From Malania oleifera (Eukaryota > Streptophyta > Magnoliopsida > Santalales > Ximeniaceae): a DNA stretch of 64,000 nt. The stretch is taken from positions 52,777,457-52,841,456 of the forward strand of contig NC_080420.1 of the NCBI RefSeq assembly GCF_029873635.1, given 5' to 3'. The translations under genes and the position numbers were made by a program. Below the pieces are notes generated by a model, which saw only the letters and a program-made list of their open reading frames with translations, did not search any database and was not told the DNA's origin. Each line of letters opens with the position of its first letter. Position 1 is the first letter of the stretch. This document shows, piece after piece, positions 10,970 through 21,440 of this stretch.

Positions 10970-11407
10970 TATTGACTTTGGTGTATTCCCAAGAGAGGAG
11001 GGGAGGGGGGGATGAATTGAAAATTTAAAAATTTATCACCTAGGTTAAACTATCCAGCAGTAGTATATACACACCCTAGGGTCTGTCTATACAATTCCAA
11101 ATGCGCAGATAAATATAATGTGTGGAAATTAAATCATGCGCAACATTCATAATATAACATACACGTGTAGTAAATAAATTGCGGAAATGTAAAGTGCATA
11201 CACGATATGTTATCGGGGTTCGGCCAATACTGTCTACATCCCCACCTCAACTCGCAAGCTAGAGGATTCCACTAATGCTCACTTAACGGGTGGAGCGGCA
11301 CCAATTACAATCAGGTCAATTAGCACAAGGCTGACCTCAACCTAGAACCACACCTTACCAGGATGGTGCACCTAACTTTCCTAATCGGGTCTAAGCCAAT
11401 CTAGAAC
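10970..11407 (-). repeat. Solo SIRE-type copia LTR, left part
   Basis: This is the reverse complement of the last part of the intact LTR at 61972-63989 (shared strings GGTGTATTCCCAAGAG and GGTGCCGCTCCACCCGTTAA). The left edge is TATTGAC, a TG-to-TA changed end, preceded by AATTG. The same AATTG follows the other half at 58541-58545. The Ogre element splits the LTR between 11407 and 56884. No internal copia sequence lies between the target duplications, so it is a solo LTR. Confidence 0.85.
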
Positions 11408-12334
11408 TGTCACGACATTCCGGACCCGCCAGAAACTACTCTAACAATGGTGCAGCTGCGAATGAGGAAAAATGGATGTGTATTTTGAAAAAGATATTTT
11501 CGTGGAAAACATAGTGTATGGAGTCACCATTAATCTTTTGAAATGCGGTTAGAACACTTGATTGCTACCCTTTAGGGGTAGAATCGGTCTACGTCACTAA
11601 AGTCGGGCTCGGGAGTACGGTTACGTGAGGGGAAGATATTAGCACCCCCTACGCGCCCGTTCTTACGAACGGTACTAGATTAATCGAAAATTATCCTAAA
11701 ATAAATCTAATAAGCCTTTAAAATTACTCCCTCTCGAAAATCAAAGAAAATGCACAAAATGAATACTATATAGGTATTCCATCAGAACCGGGGCAATCTA
11801 ATACTCTGAAGAGTCCATACTCTTTGTTGCAATCATCGAGATGGAAAATCGAGAAAATAATTTACGAAAATACACTCCCGGGGTTTTGAAATTTGTAGGA
11901 TTTTTCTAAGTATGAAGATAGTATTCCAGGAGGTTTTTGAAATTTTGTTCGGGATGGAAATGATTTTTTGGGCCTAATAAATATTTTTGTGATTTTTTTT
12001 TCTAAGTGTGAAAACATTTTTTATGATTTTTTTTTATTTTTCAATATTTTTCCCAAACTTCAAAATAGCGTAAATAAAATTAAGACAAAAACCATGGAAG
12101 TTAAAGTTTTGAAGATATTTTTGGAAATTTTTTGAGTTTTTTTGAATTTTTGTGGATTTTCTGTGAACTTTCTGGATGTTTAAATAATAATAAACAAGTG
12201 AAGTGAAGAAAATCGGCGCGAACCAGTTCGGGGAACGATGGACCAGTCAAACGTTGATTGATTCCGGGGAAAAACTAGTTTAAGGTCTTGGTCGAGACCA
12301 TATCAACATGTGGTGCCCACGGGGCGCACGTGTT

Positions 12335-12890
12335 AGTGGGCATTTTAGTGGGTGCATGGAATGTGTGTAAATGTGTATGGGTGTATATTATATGCACAGG
12401 TATATGTAAGTGTGGGAATGTATGCATGAATGAAAAATGTGCTCGTGTGAGTGTGTACATGCATGTGCACGCATGTATGTGTGTGAGTGTTAGAATGCAT
12501 TCACAAATGAAGATGTGCTTGTGTGAGTGTGTACATGCATGTGCGTGCATGTATGTGTGTGATTTTGTAGGAATGAGTGTAAACATGATGTGCATTTGTG
12601 TGTGAATTTGTATGAATGAGTGTGGACATGCATGTGCACGTGTGTGTGAATATGTTGTATGCAAACGTGTTTACGCGTGTGAGGGTGTACATGCATGTGC
12701 ATGCGTGTGTGTGTTTGTATGAATGAGTGTGGACATTCATGAATGAAAGTGTACGTGTGTGGGGATGTATATGCATGTGCATGCATGTGTGGATGGAAAT
12801 GTACTTGTATGAGTGCGTACATACATGTGTATGTATGAGGGTGTGAGAGCATGAGGGTGAGAGTGCTTGTGAATGAACATGTGTGAGGGA
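12335..12890. repeat. TG-rich degenerate minisatellite in the Ogre 3' LTR
   Basis: About 550 bp of alternating purine-pyrimidine sequence built from TGTGTGAGTG, TACATGCATG and GAATGAGTG pieces with no fixed period. It is present in both LTRs. It leaves several frames open on the minus strand with Cys/His/Thr-rich translations, which are artefacts. Confidence 0.85.
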
Positions 12891-13938
12891 ATTATTTTCA
12901 AAATGACTTTAATTTTTTTTTAAAGGAATTTTCTCTTATTTTTCTAGATTTTTTGACGTTTTTCCTGAATTTTTATGAGTTATTTGATGTTTAAAAGAGT
13001 TAATTTAAAAATTAAAATAAAAGAAAACTAGACCGAACCATTTTAGAGGAGGGGTTGGACCGGTCAGACTTTGACCGGTATGGAGAAAATTGGTTTAAGG
13101 CTTGATCAAGACCATCCGGTTTGAAACCGTGCTATGTGTCAGCATTCGAGCGGCTAGGGACTTTCGGAGGGAATCCTTGTTGTGGCTCAATCCTGATCGT
13201 CAATAGGAAACTCGGATCGAAGAGCTCTTGGAGAGCCACGACAGGCTGAGCGTGTGAGGGGAAGAGGAGTGCTACGTGTCACCGTCTGCATGGTGGTTCA
13301 TGAGTCCATCATGACTCCTGACACAGCCAATCTTGATCGTTGATGGATGAAGGGATCGGATGGTCGTGGAGAACGCACGAACGCTTGATGCTGATAGGGT
13401 GATGCGAGGTGATCTGGGCCGTTGGCAGAAGCGATGATCCAATGGTAGGTTCAAACGACGTCCACCAGTATTGATTGCTTGGGAAATAGGATGAACACGT
13501 TTCTCCAAACAGTTGTAAGGATAGGCGAGCATTTATGAAGGGGGAACTAGCAGCATTTAATGGCTCCTATGCGGGGCGATCTCTACCGTTGGTATGCTGC
13601 TAGCTGTCAATATGATAGCTTCTAGGAAATAGAGATTAGGGCCGTTGATGCCCTGCAGGGATCGAATGATGGTGATTCATGCACTTGCGGATTGATGACG
13701 CATGTGGATCTCAGTCGTGCCAGGCTTCCTTGATCGAATGGTGGATAATCCAGTGCACATGGATTGGTGACTTGGCGTGATCGTGGCCGTGTTCAGAAGA
13801 CACACAAAGGATGGCCAGGATTTATTCATACTGGATGGTGAGGATGCAGCCACATGTCAAGATCCGGTGGCTCCAAGGGTCAAGATACTTGAACCCAATT
13901 TTTTCGTTTTGTTCATTTTTTCATTTTTCATTTTGAAA

Positions 13939-13969
<31 letters not shown>

Positions 13970-14740
13970 TGCCCTCTCTATTCTTCCTTAGAGTTCTCTC
14001 TGAGCTTTCCAAAGCCTTACTCGAAACCCTAAATCTCCATCTCTCTTCTCTCACCCTTTCTGATGCTCTCCCTACTCTTCCTCTCTTTTTTGTAACTCTC
14101 CCTATTCTTTGCTTCTCTTTTATGCAACTCTCCCTGCTCTCCGCTTCTCTCACTTTCTCTGTTTCATCCTTAGGTGGCCCGAAAGAGAAACGTGGCTCGG
14201 TCGTTGCTACTGATAGTACCTAGTCTATCAAAATCTAAAGGGTCTAAGCCCATATTCGTTGGTTTGCCCTTTCGAGGATGGTCACCTTGGTTAGCTGATA
14301 CTGTTCAAAATGCAAGATGAGTATTTTCTTTCCCTCCTTATTTTTCTTGTTTTTTTGGTGGGATTCAGTTCTGCTTGTGATCAATGGTGTTGGCTATTGT
14401 ACAAATCTGTGTGTGGGTCTGTTCAAGTTAGGGTTTCAGGATTAGAGTTTGGTGAGTTCAAAGACGAGTTACTCTCGTCTCGGCCTGGGTGAGTTAGTGG
14501 GTGAGTGAAACCGGGGTCGACTCATGCCCGGGTGAGTGTGCATGTGTTGACTGCACGAACTCGGGTGAGCTTAGTAAGGTACATTGGGCGAGTGATTGGC
14601 ACGTGTTCAGGTCACGTGTTGACCTTAGGACTTATGACAATGGGCTCGAGGGACTTGGGCCTGAGTTTGATTTAGAAGAATGGGCTTGAGTCACAAAACG
14701 GGCTGACCTGTTTCTGTTTTTCAAAAACAGAGCCCGCGTT

Positions 14741-14890
14741 TTTTAAAATGGGGCCGGCCCAATTTGAATTTTAAAACAGGGCTTGGTTTCTTTAAAATGG
14801 GGCCGACCCAATTTGAATTTTAAAACAGGGCCTGGGTTTCTTTAAAATGGGGCCAGCCTAATTGAGTTTTAAAATTTAGAAATGGGCTTG
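14741..14890. repeat. 49-50 bp tandem repeat (three copies)
   Basis: Units begin TTTAAAATGGGGCC at 14742, 14791 and 14841 and carry a GGCCGGCCC-like palindrome. The other LTR has four copies at 54281-54480. Confidence 0.85.
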
Positions 14891-16490
14891 GGTCATTTTT
14901 TAAAAGAGTCATTGGGCCTGGATTTTAAAACAAAGCTCGGGTCTTGGGATTTTCAAAAACGGGCTTGAGGGTTAGAATTTTAAAATAGGTCGAGGGTATT
15001 TTAAAAACGAGCCAAGGGTTGAATTGAAAATAGGGACCCAGGAGTGTGAGAGTTAAGTTGGCCTCTGATTTTTTTGAAAATAGGCTCGGGTTTCAGTTTT
15101 TAAAACAAAGTGGGCTGGTTGAATTTTGAGAATCGGCTGGGCTTGGGTTCTGTTGGAGAAGGTGGGCCTTGACTTCGAACTTAGACCCAGACCTAGGTTT
15201 TAAAATGTGGGGAGTGGGCTCGGGTATTGATCGTGGTTCGAAATGGACTCGAACCCGGATTTGAATCCAGATCAAAGGGGCATCAAAGAAAAAAAACCCG
15301 AGTTCAGGTTCAGGTTTAACCTGAGTTCACTTTCAAATGAGAACCAGAACACTAAAAGGGTACCTGCACTTCATAGTTCACACATAACACAATTTAAGAT
15401 GTAATCATTTACGCATGTGTGTTACCTCAGATCTTTCCCCTCCTCGGTTTTCTTCTCCAGTGGGTGTGCTTGTCTGGTGTCTGGTTATGATTGTCCTGGT
15501 ATATTGAACCTTTTGCAGTTTGCTCGGCTTTTTTGAATGGTTGCTTTACTTCTGTGATGCAAAGCTTTTCTTTGCTCTGCACCGTATAGTGCAGAGCTTC
15601 TCTTCACTGATCCTTCCTTTGGTCTCTTCTATAGCTCTCTTTCTGATCCTCCTTGGCTCTGTAAACTGTCTGAACTCCTGAATTGCTATGAATTGTTGTA
15701 CACGATGAAATGCTCACAATTTCTCTCAATTCTAGTAGAGTCTCTCTGATTTTTCCTCTGTTTTTATTTTCTCCTAATTTTTCGCAGAGTTTTTCTATGC
15801 CCTTCGGGGGTCCTTTATAGTGGTGGGAGCCTTCCTATTTATTGGGAGGCTCTAGGATGATTCTGGCGCCAATTCTTCCTTAGCAATTCCCCACCAACGA
15901 CCTGTGTCAGGGAATAATTTCCCTTAACAAACTTGCACATGTGACTCTCCCCTCTCTTTTTGATTTCTAATTTTCATTCTTCCTGTGCGCAGATGAGTTG
16001 CTCTGGTGGACCCCCCCGATTTGCCGGCTTTTTAGGGGCTTCCTGCTAGCAACACCAAACTTGTGGGTAAGGTATCTTTATTTTTATTTTCTCTTTGTAT
16101 TTCTCCTTTTTCTTTCGCTAACTAATTTTACTTGGCTTTACTCTTTTGTGCAGGTGGGTAATCCAGGTGCCATGCTGGGACTTGCGGGGATTTTGGGGCT
16201 TCCAGGTGGCATATTGAGACTGGCGGGCATGGCATCCACTTTTTTTTCTTTTTTATTTTATTTTATTTTATTTTTATGTTTTGTAATTTTCCTTTTCCTT
16301 TTTTATTTTTCTTCTGTATTGTGACGTGTGTACCCCTAGTTTGTATGCATTTATTTTCTTACCTTTCTGTGTCTTGCAACTTTATTTTACCTTGCACACT
16401 TGCCCTTTTGCATGTCTTCATCCCTACACGTGTATGTGCACACATGCACTCCCAACTAGCCGATGCTCCCTTAGGTTACGAATCCCAATG

Positions 16491-16588
16491 TTGACCAATT
16501 TTGACCGAGCACATTGATCGATTTTGACCAATTGAATTGGTCAACTTTGACCAAGCAATTCGACTAATTTTGACCAAGTAAGTTGACC
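16491..16588. promoter_or_regulatory. W-box cluster in the Ogre 3' LTR
   Basis: Six direct TTGACC motifs and one inverted (GGTCAA) occur within 98 bp. TTGAC(C/T) is the core bound by plant WRKY factors. The cluster is in the U3 part of the LTR. The motif density is directly visible; WRKY binding is inferred. Confidence 0.6.
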
Positions 16589-17352
16589 AAAAAAAAAAAA
16601 AACAGATATAACCTTGGAAACTTGAATAAGACCAGTTTGAAATTAAGACCCAATTTTGGAAACTTGATCCCTACCTTGAAAATTCCCGGACTCCTGGAAA
16701 TTGAAATTAAAATCAAACCTTTGAGGACAAGATCCAACTTATTATAGACAATGGTGATTTTGGAATCAAGGGTTTAGGTTCGATCAAATATGGGAATTCT
16801 GCACTAGGTTTTTTAAACTAAAAACTCCATTTATGAAGAAACACTTGACTTTAACATAAAAGTGGCATGCTCGTTCATTATGAGCACTCTTAAATAATTT
16901 TTGGATTTTGGATTTTTAAAATTACAATCATAAAGGGAAACCTGGATTCAACATTTTTAGAAAGTTATGGGGACTCAACTAAAGAAAATATATTTTGTAA
17001 TCAAACAAGTTAGGGGTGCGCAACTTTCGGGTTCCCAAGACTCGAAACCTCATACCACTATAGGGATCCTATGCAACAATCATAATTTATTTTGTAACTA
17101 AAAATAATTAATTAAAATTACCATAAACAAATCCTAACAATTAGCTTAAAAACCTAAAACTTGGACTCGACATTTACAAGACTCAACTCTAAATCATATT
17201 TTTGACTTTTAAGAGACTTGAGTGCAATCAGAAGGACTTGATTGAAGGACTTAGGTCTTAATTCCAAAACTTGGGGTCATCCGGGGCTCAAAGTCAACTC
17301 TTGTTTCATTGGGTTTCCTTGGGGTAGCTTGGTTAAAATTGGGGTGTCGACA

Positions 17353-17640
17353 ACTGCCCCTCTTTGTAGGCTTCGTTGCGTCAATGTAACAATAGGATCT
17401 CTTCAACGTTATTTGAAGCAATAAGTCTGAAAAGGTAAAAGACACCTATTTTAAATAGGTTGCTGACTCGTTTCGTGCTTCTGGGTCAATTAGGTGTTGT
17501 TTCCTACCAGAGAGGGAAAAAATGCAATGAAAATGAGGGAGCGTTTTTATTTTTATTTTTTATTTATTTATGAAATTAAGGGTTAGCGGGGGTTAGTGAT
17601 CAGTGTCAGATGTAGGGGTTCAAACTAGAGAGATGTCATG
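17353..17640 (-). other. Ogre polypurine tract and 3' non-coding DNA
   Basis: ACTGCCCCTCTTT at 17353-17365 is the plus-strand view of the polypurine tract. The rest shows no coding sequence and grades into the 61-bp tandem array. Confidence 0.7.
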
Positions 17641-17978
17641 TGTCGGATATTAGAATCTGAGTTATGAGGGTACGACAACCCAAACTTTTGTGTCGGTTTG
17701 CTGCGGACGTGGAGAATCCGAGTCATGGGGGTACGATGACCTATACCTCTGTGTCGGTTTGCTGTGGAAGTGGAGAATCTGAGCCGTGGGGGTACGATGA
17801 CAAAAACCTCTGTGTTGGTTTGCTGCGGATGTGGACAATCCGAGCCATGAGGGTACGATGATCCAAACTTCTATGTCAGTCTGGTGCGCATGTGAAGAAT
17901 CCGAGCCGTGGGGGTACGATGACCCAAAACTCTGTGTCGGTTTGCTGCATACGTCGAGAATCTAAGCCGTGGGGGTAC
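17641..17978. repeat. 61-bp tandem array, left part
   Basis: Five to six units of about 61 bp with the strings GGGGGTACGATGACC, CTGTGTCGGTTTGCTG and GTGGAGAATC. The array continues at 35773, on the far side of gypsy element G1. Confidence 0.9.
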
Positions 17979-20066
17979 TGTAATAACCTAATAAATTAAT
18001 CAGGGCTTCTTCGACGAACACAAGGGTTTCGTCGACGAAGGTTCATGAGGATCTCGTCAACAAAGGCATGTCTTGTTGATGAGAAGATAATGAGAGAGAG
18101 TTTGTGGCCGTCTAAAACTCGTCGACGAGGGGTCCAGGTTCTTCGATGAACTTTCTACATGACTCGTCGACGAGATGACGTGTCTCGTCGACGAATCTGG
18201 GGCTATAAGTAGTTGAAACCTGAATTTTTGACAGAATTTCAGCGTAGGAATTTCTTTCTCTCTCTCTAAAACGTTCCCCTCCCTTTCTCTCTTTGATCTC
18301 GGCTCCGTTCTTACCGGATCAAAGTTCTGAGGTCACCACGATGCTCTTGGTGAAGTTCTCTGCAAGTTTGCCGGAGTTGATGGTTGATGGAAGTGATTTG
18401 AATTTCATCCCAATTTTAGGGTAAGACATTTTATCTAGTAATAGCCTTTCCCACAGTTATAAGAAATGTAGTATGCAAAGAAATACTGATGTTTGGTTCT
18501 AAGGGATGTTATTTTCAGGGTGTTGAGCGGGGAACCCTGCGGGTATAAAGTCAAGATACAATAGAGACTTTTCTGAATTTAGGTAAGGGAAATATGCTAT
18601 GCTAGGGCATTTTTAGAATGTTTATCAGCAGAATATGTATGTATATTTACAAGCATGATGATCAGTCTATTTTCTAGAATATCATGAGTATTATTATTTC
18701 AGTAAAATTATAAATATGAAGCATGAGGTTTTGATTAATTAAATGTGTGGCATGAGTTTATTACTGTATAGTATGTTGATTATACAATTTTACAGATATT
18801 CAGATATACAATTTATCAGTAGAAAATGAGACTTATAGTATTTCTCAGAATAACATGATTTCTAAACCATAACACTCAGACAGAGATTACAGTTATTACA
18901 GAAAAATATTACAGATATTACAGACAGATATTACAGATATTACAGACAGAGATTAAAGATATTACAGTTAGATATTACAGATATTACATATATTTCAGAA
19001 AGATATTATAGATATATCAGTAAGATATTCCAGATATTACAGATTAGATTTATAGTGTTATGGTTGTTTTGAAATCATGTTAAAAGCAGCAAGATAAATA
19101 TATATTTATATTGTATACAATATTACACGATATCAAATCCATGTGGAAATTACAGACAGATAAATACAGCAAAGCACGGTACTGTTGCTATTACAGATAG
19201 AGTGCAACTACATTACTCAACTAGTATGTGGATTTCGTCTAACTGTGTTAGGAGAGATTGCAGTCTCCCTAGCGAGCTGGGTTGAGGTGGTCAGTTAGAT
19301 GATGATAGATATGGAGATTGCCCGGAGAGATTGAAGTGGGCCTAATTGGCGGATGTTAGAGACAGATTGACTTGCTTGGTAGGTTAACCGAGTAAGTCTA
19401 GCCTATGGACCGCACAACCCTATAATGAGGGGTTATATCATGATATACAGAATCTCAGGGTACAACAGAAATTCCTATGTACAGATATATCACACAGCAG
19501 CAGCTTATATTATCTTATTAGTAGTATGTATAGAGAGCAAACTCAGAAATATAGTTGTACTTTAAATTACATTACATATATATTCTATACAGTTCATTAG
19601 CTTTCTCAGATTACAGTATCAGTATTATTTCCATATTTAAAATGTCTAACTCAGCCGCCACACACTAATAATAGCATATTTCCTCTTATTGAGCGTTGAC
19701 TCATCCTAGTGACTTACTATTTTTCAAGAAATCTAACTAGGTGAGTAGATCAGGCTTGCAGGTAGAGATTGTTTACGCTGCCACACTGGAAGGGGAGGTA
19801 TTTTTATGATATCAGTGGTTTGGGGTAGATTCCAGATTTTAGCGATGTAACTGGGTATTCTTGTAATCTTGGCATACATTTTGAGGCTTATAGTTTTCTG
19901 GTATTGTATTTAGCAGTTCCCAGTTTTTGTATATCACTGCATAGGTTTGTATGACATTCAGAGCTTCTTCTATGCTCCTTTGAGCCTGAGATATATTCAG
20001 TAGTATTTCAAACAGATGATATTTATGATATATAGAAAAATGTTAAATAAATAGCAGGTCATTACA
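17979..20066 (+). repeat. 5' LTR of G1 (2088 bp)
   Basis: It runs from TGTAATAACCTAATAAATTA to AGGTCATTACA. It holds the palindrome array and TATA box near its start, a short CT run, an ATTACAGAT-type tandem block (18885-19050) and the AGCACGGTACTGTTGCTA string near 19175. It aligns well with the 3' LTR. Confidence 0.9.
18008..18212 (+). promoter_or_regulatory. G1 promoter: GTCGAC palindrome array and TATA box
   Basis: Perfect or near-perfect copies of YTCGTCGACGAR occur at 18028-18039, 18118-18129, 18163-18174 and 18184-18195, with weaker copies at 18009, 18053 and 18142. GGCTATAAGTAG follows at 18201-18212 and fits a plant TATA box, with a CT-rich stretch at 18252. Promoter function is inferred from order and from the presence of the same layout in the 3' LTR. 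Confidence 0.6.
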
Positions 20067-20069
20067 GTT

Positions 20070-20080
20070 TGGTATTAGAG
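20070..20080 (+). other. Primer-binding site of G1
   Basis: TGGTATTAGAG, three bases after the LTR end, fits initiator Met tRNA (TGGTATCAGAGC) with one C-to-T change. Confidence 0.85.
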
Positions 20081-20391
20081 TCTAGGTTGCTAGGTTTTGT
20101 AGACTCTAGAATGCAGCAGATACAATACCAGAATATAGGAAAAGAATTTGAGGATTTGTTATATGGTCTGAATACAGGATTTTCGTGGTGGTTTCTGTAT
20201 TTTTCTTGGGGTGACGATTTTAGGAAAGCCATAGTAAACTATTGACGAGTCGTGTGTTTAGGTTGCAGGATTGGATGTTGGGCCAGGAACATGGGTGATA
20301 GTTAATAGAGAATTTGAGGTTTTAGTTGAATGAAATAAATAGATTTGTACGAGAGATAGGATTTTGAAATGGTGTTTTATGTAATTTTCAG
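20081..20391 (+). other. G1 leader
   Basis: This is the untranslated region between primer site and gag. No open frame or known motif is seen. Confidence 0.6.
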
Positions 20392-21440
20392 GATGGATCC
20401 AAGGAGCAGTGGTACTAATGCAGGAGGTGATAGGCTAGGACCCTCCAGTATGGGAGGTGGATATATAGATGTCGTATTACGTAGCGTCACTCAGAAGGTG
20501 ATGGCTGAGATGGCTAGGAGCGAAGGAGAGCGTGGCTGCACGATCGAGCAGTTTATGCGGATGAAGCCTCCTTCTTTTGCTTGAGGACTTGACCCGATTA
20601 TAGCTGAGAATTGGGTTCAAGATCTTGAGGAGATTTTAGCAGTGCTGACATGTACAGACGAGCAGAAAGTGGAATTTGCATCGTTTAAACTAATAGGAGA
20701 GGCAAAGCGCTGGTGGAGATCAGCGCGTTTGATTGAGGAGTAGAGGATGGATTCAGTTCCAGGATCATGAAGTCGGTTCAAGGAGTTATTCTTCAAGCAA
20801 TATTTCCTTGCTATCGTTCAAAGCATGAAGGCAGCAGAATTCCTGCATTTGGCTCAGGGGCAGATGACGGTGTCTCGGTATGCTGCATGATTTATCGAAT
20901 TATCCCATTTTCCCCACACTTAGCACCGGATGAAGAAAAGAAAGCAAGGAAGTTTGAAGAAGGCCCGAGGTAGAATTTATTTGAGCAAGTCATTGTCTTT
21001 CGGGCTCTGATGTTCGCGGAGGTAGTGGATAGAGCTGCTATTATTGAGAGTGGTATGCAGAGAGGTGTTGCAGCTCAGAGTCAGAGGAAGAGGTTCGCGA
21101 TTCAGGATCTACAGGCGAGTTCTAGCCAAGGGCCATGGAGAGGAGATCGATATGGAGTAGTCAAGGACGAATGACGACCCGAGGTGGTCCTTAGAGTGGA
21201 CAGGTTGTTCCTACCTATCCTAGATGTGGCCGTAGACATCCAGGTGAATGAAGGATGAGAGAGGATGTCTGCTACAGATGCGGGAGACCCAGGCACAGAT
21301 CTTGGTCTTGTTAGGGATTGCCAGCTCAGGCACCAGCTCCCAGACCATATTAAGGTGGTTATCAGGCGCCCTGTGGAGGCCAGCAGAGGAATACTGCACC
21401 GGCAAGAGTGTACACGTTGACGCCAAGTGATGTTGATGCA
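20392..21440 (+). pseudogene. G1 gag
   Basis: It begins MDPRSSGTNAGGDRLGPS, resembling the start of the G0 gag ([12 protein letters not shown]). The retrotransposon gag core is readable after a TGA stop: ENWVQDLEEILAVL, then GEAKRWWRSARL near 20700, then a frameshift near 20770. A CCHC-type zinc knuckle is recognisable near 21220-21310 (CPRCGRRHPGE and CYRCGRPRHRS), where GHFARNC-like residues are damaged. Gag forms the particle that packages element RNA. Several stops and at least one frameshift abolish it. Confidence 0.85.

Larger units (their letters stand above)
11408..17352 (-). repeat. 3' LTR of the Ogre element (5945 bp)
   Basis: It matches 48826-56883 throughout, apart from the solo gypsy LTR inserted in the other copy. 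It contains a TG-rich minisatellite (12335-12890), CT-rich stretches (13936-14180), a 49-bp GGCC repeat (14741-14890), TATA-like boxes near 15815 and a W-box cluster (16491-16588). Open frames inside are low-complexity and not genes. Confidence 0.85.

Noticed and set aside
12275..12852. Several 90-130 codon frames on both strands
   Set aside because: Same minisatellite in the other Ogre LTR; low-complexity, no domain.
13777..14223. 148-codon frame with Ser/Leu-rich stretch
   Set aside because: CT-rich part of the Ogre LTR; the sister LTR does not keep the frame.
15998..16324. 108-codon hydrophobic frame resembling a membrane protein
   Set aside because: T-rich DNA inside the Ogre LTR gives Phe/Leu runs; the counterpart at 55620-55913 differs in frame and length.
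17641..17978. Possible CRISPR-like array because of regular repeats
   Set aside because: The 61-bp units are directly adjacent with no unique spacers, and the DNA is plant.
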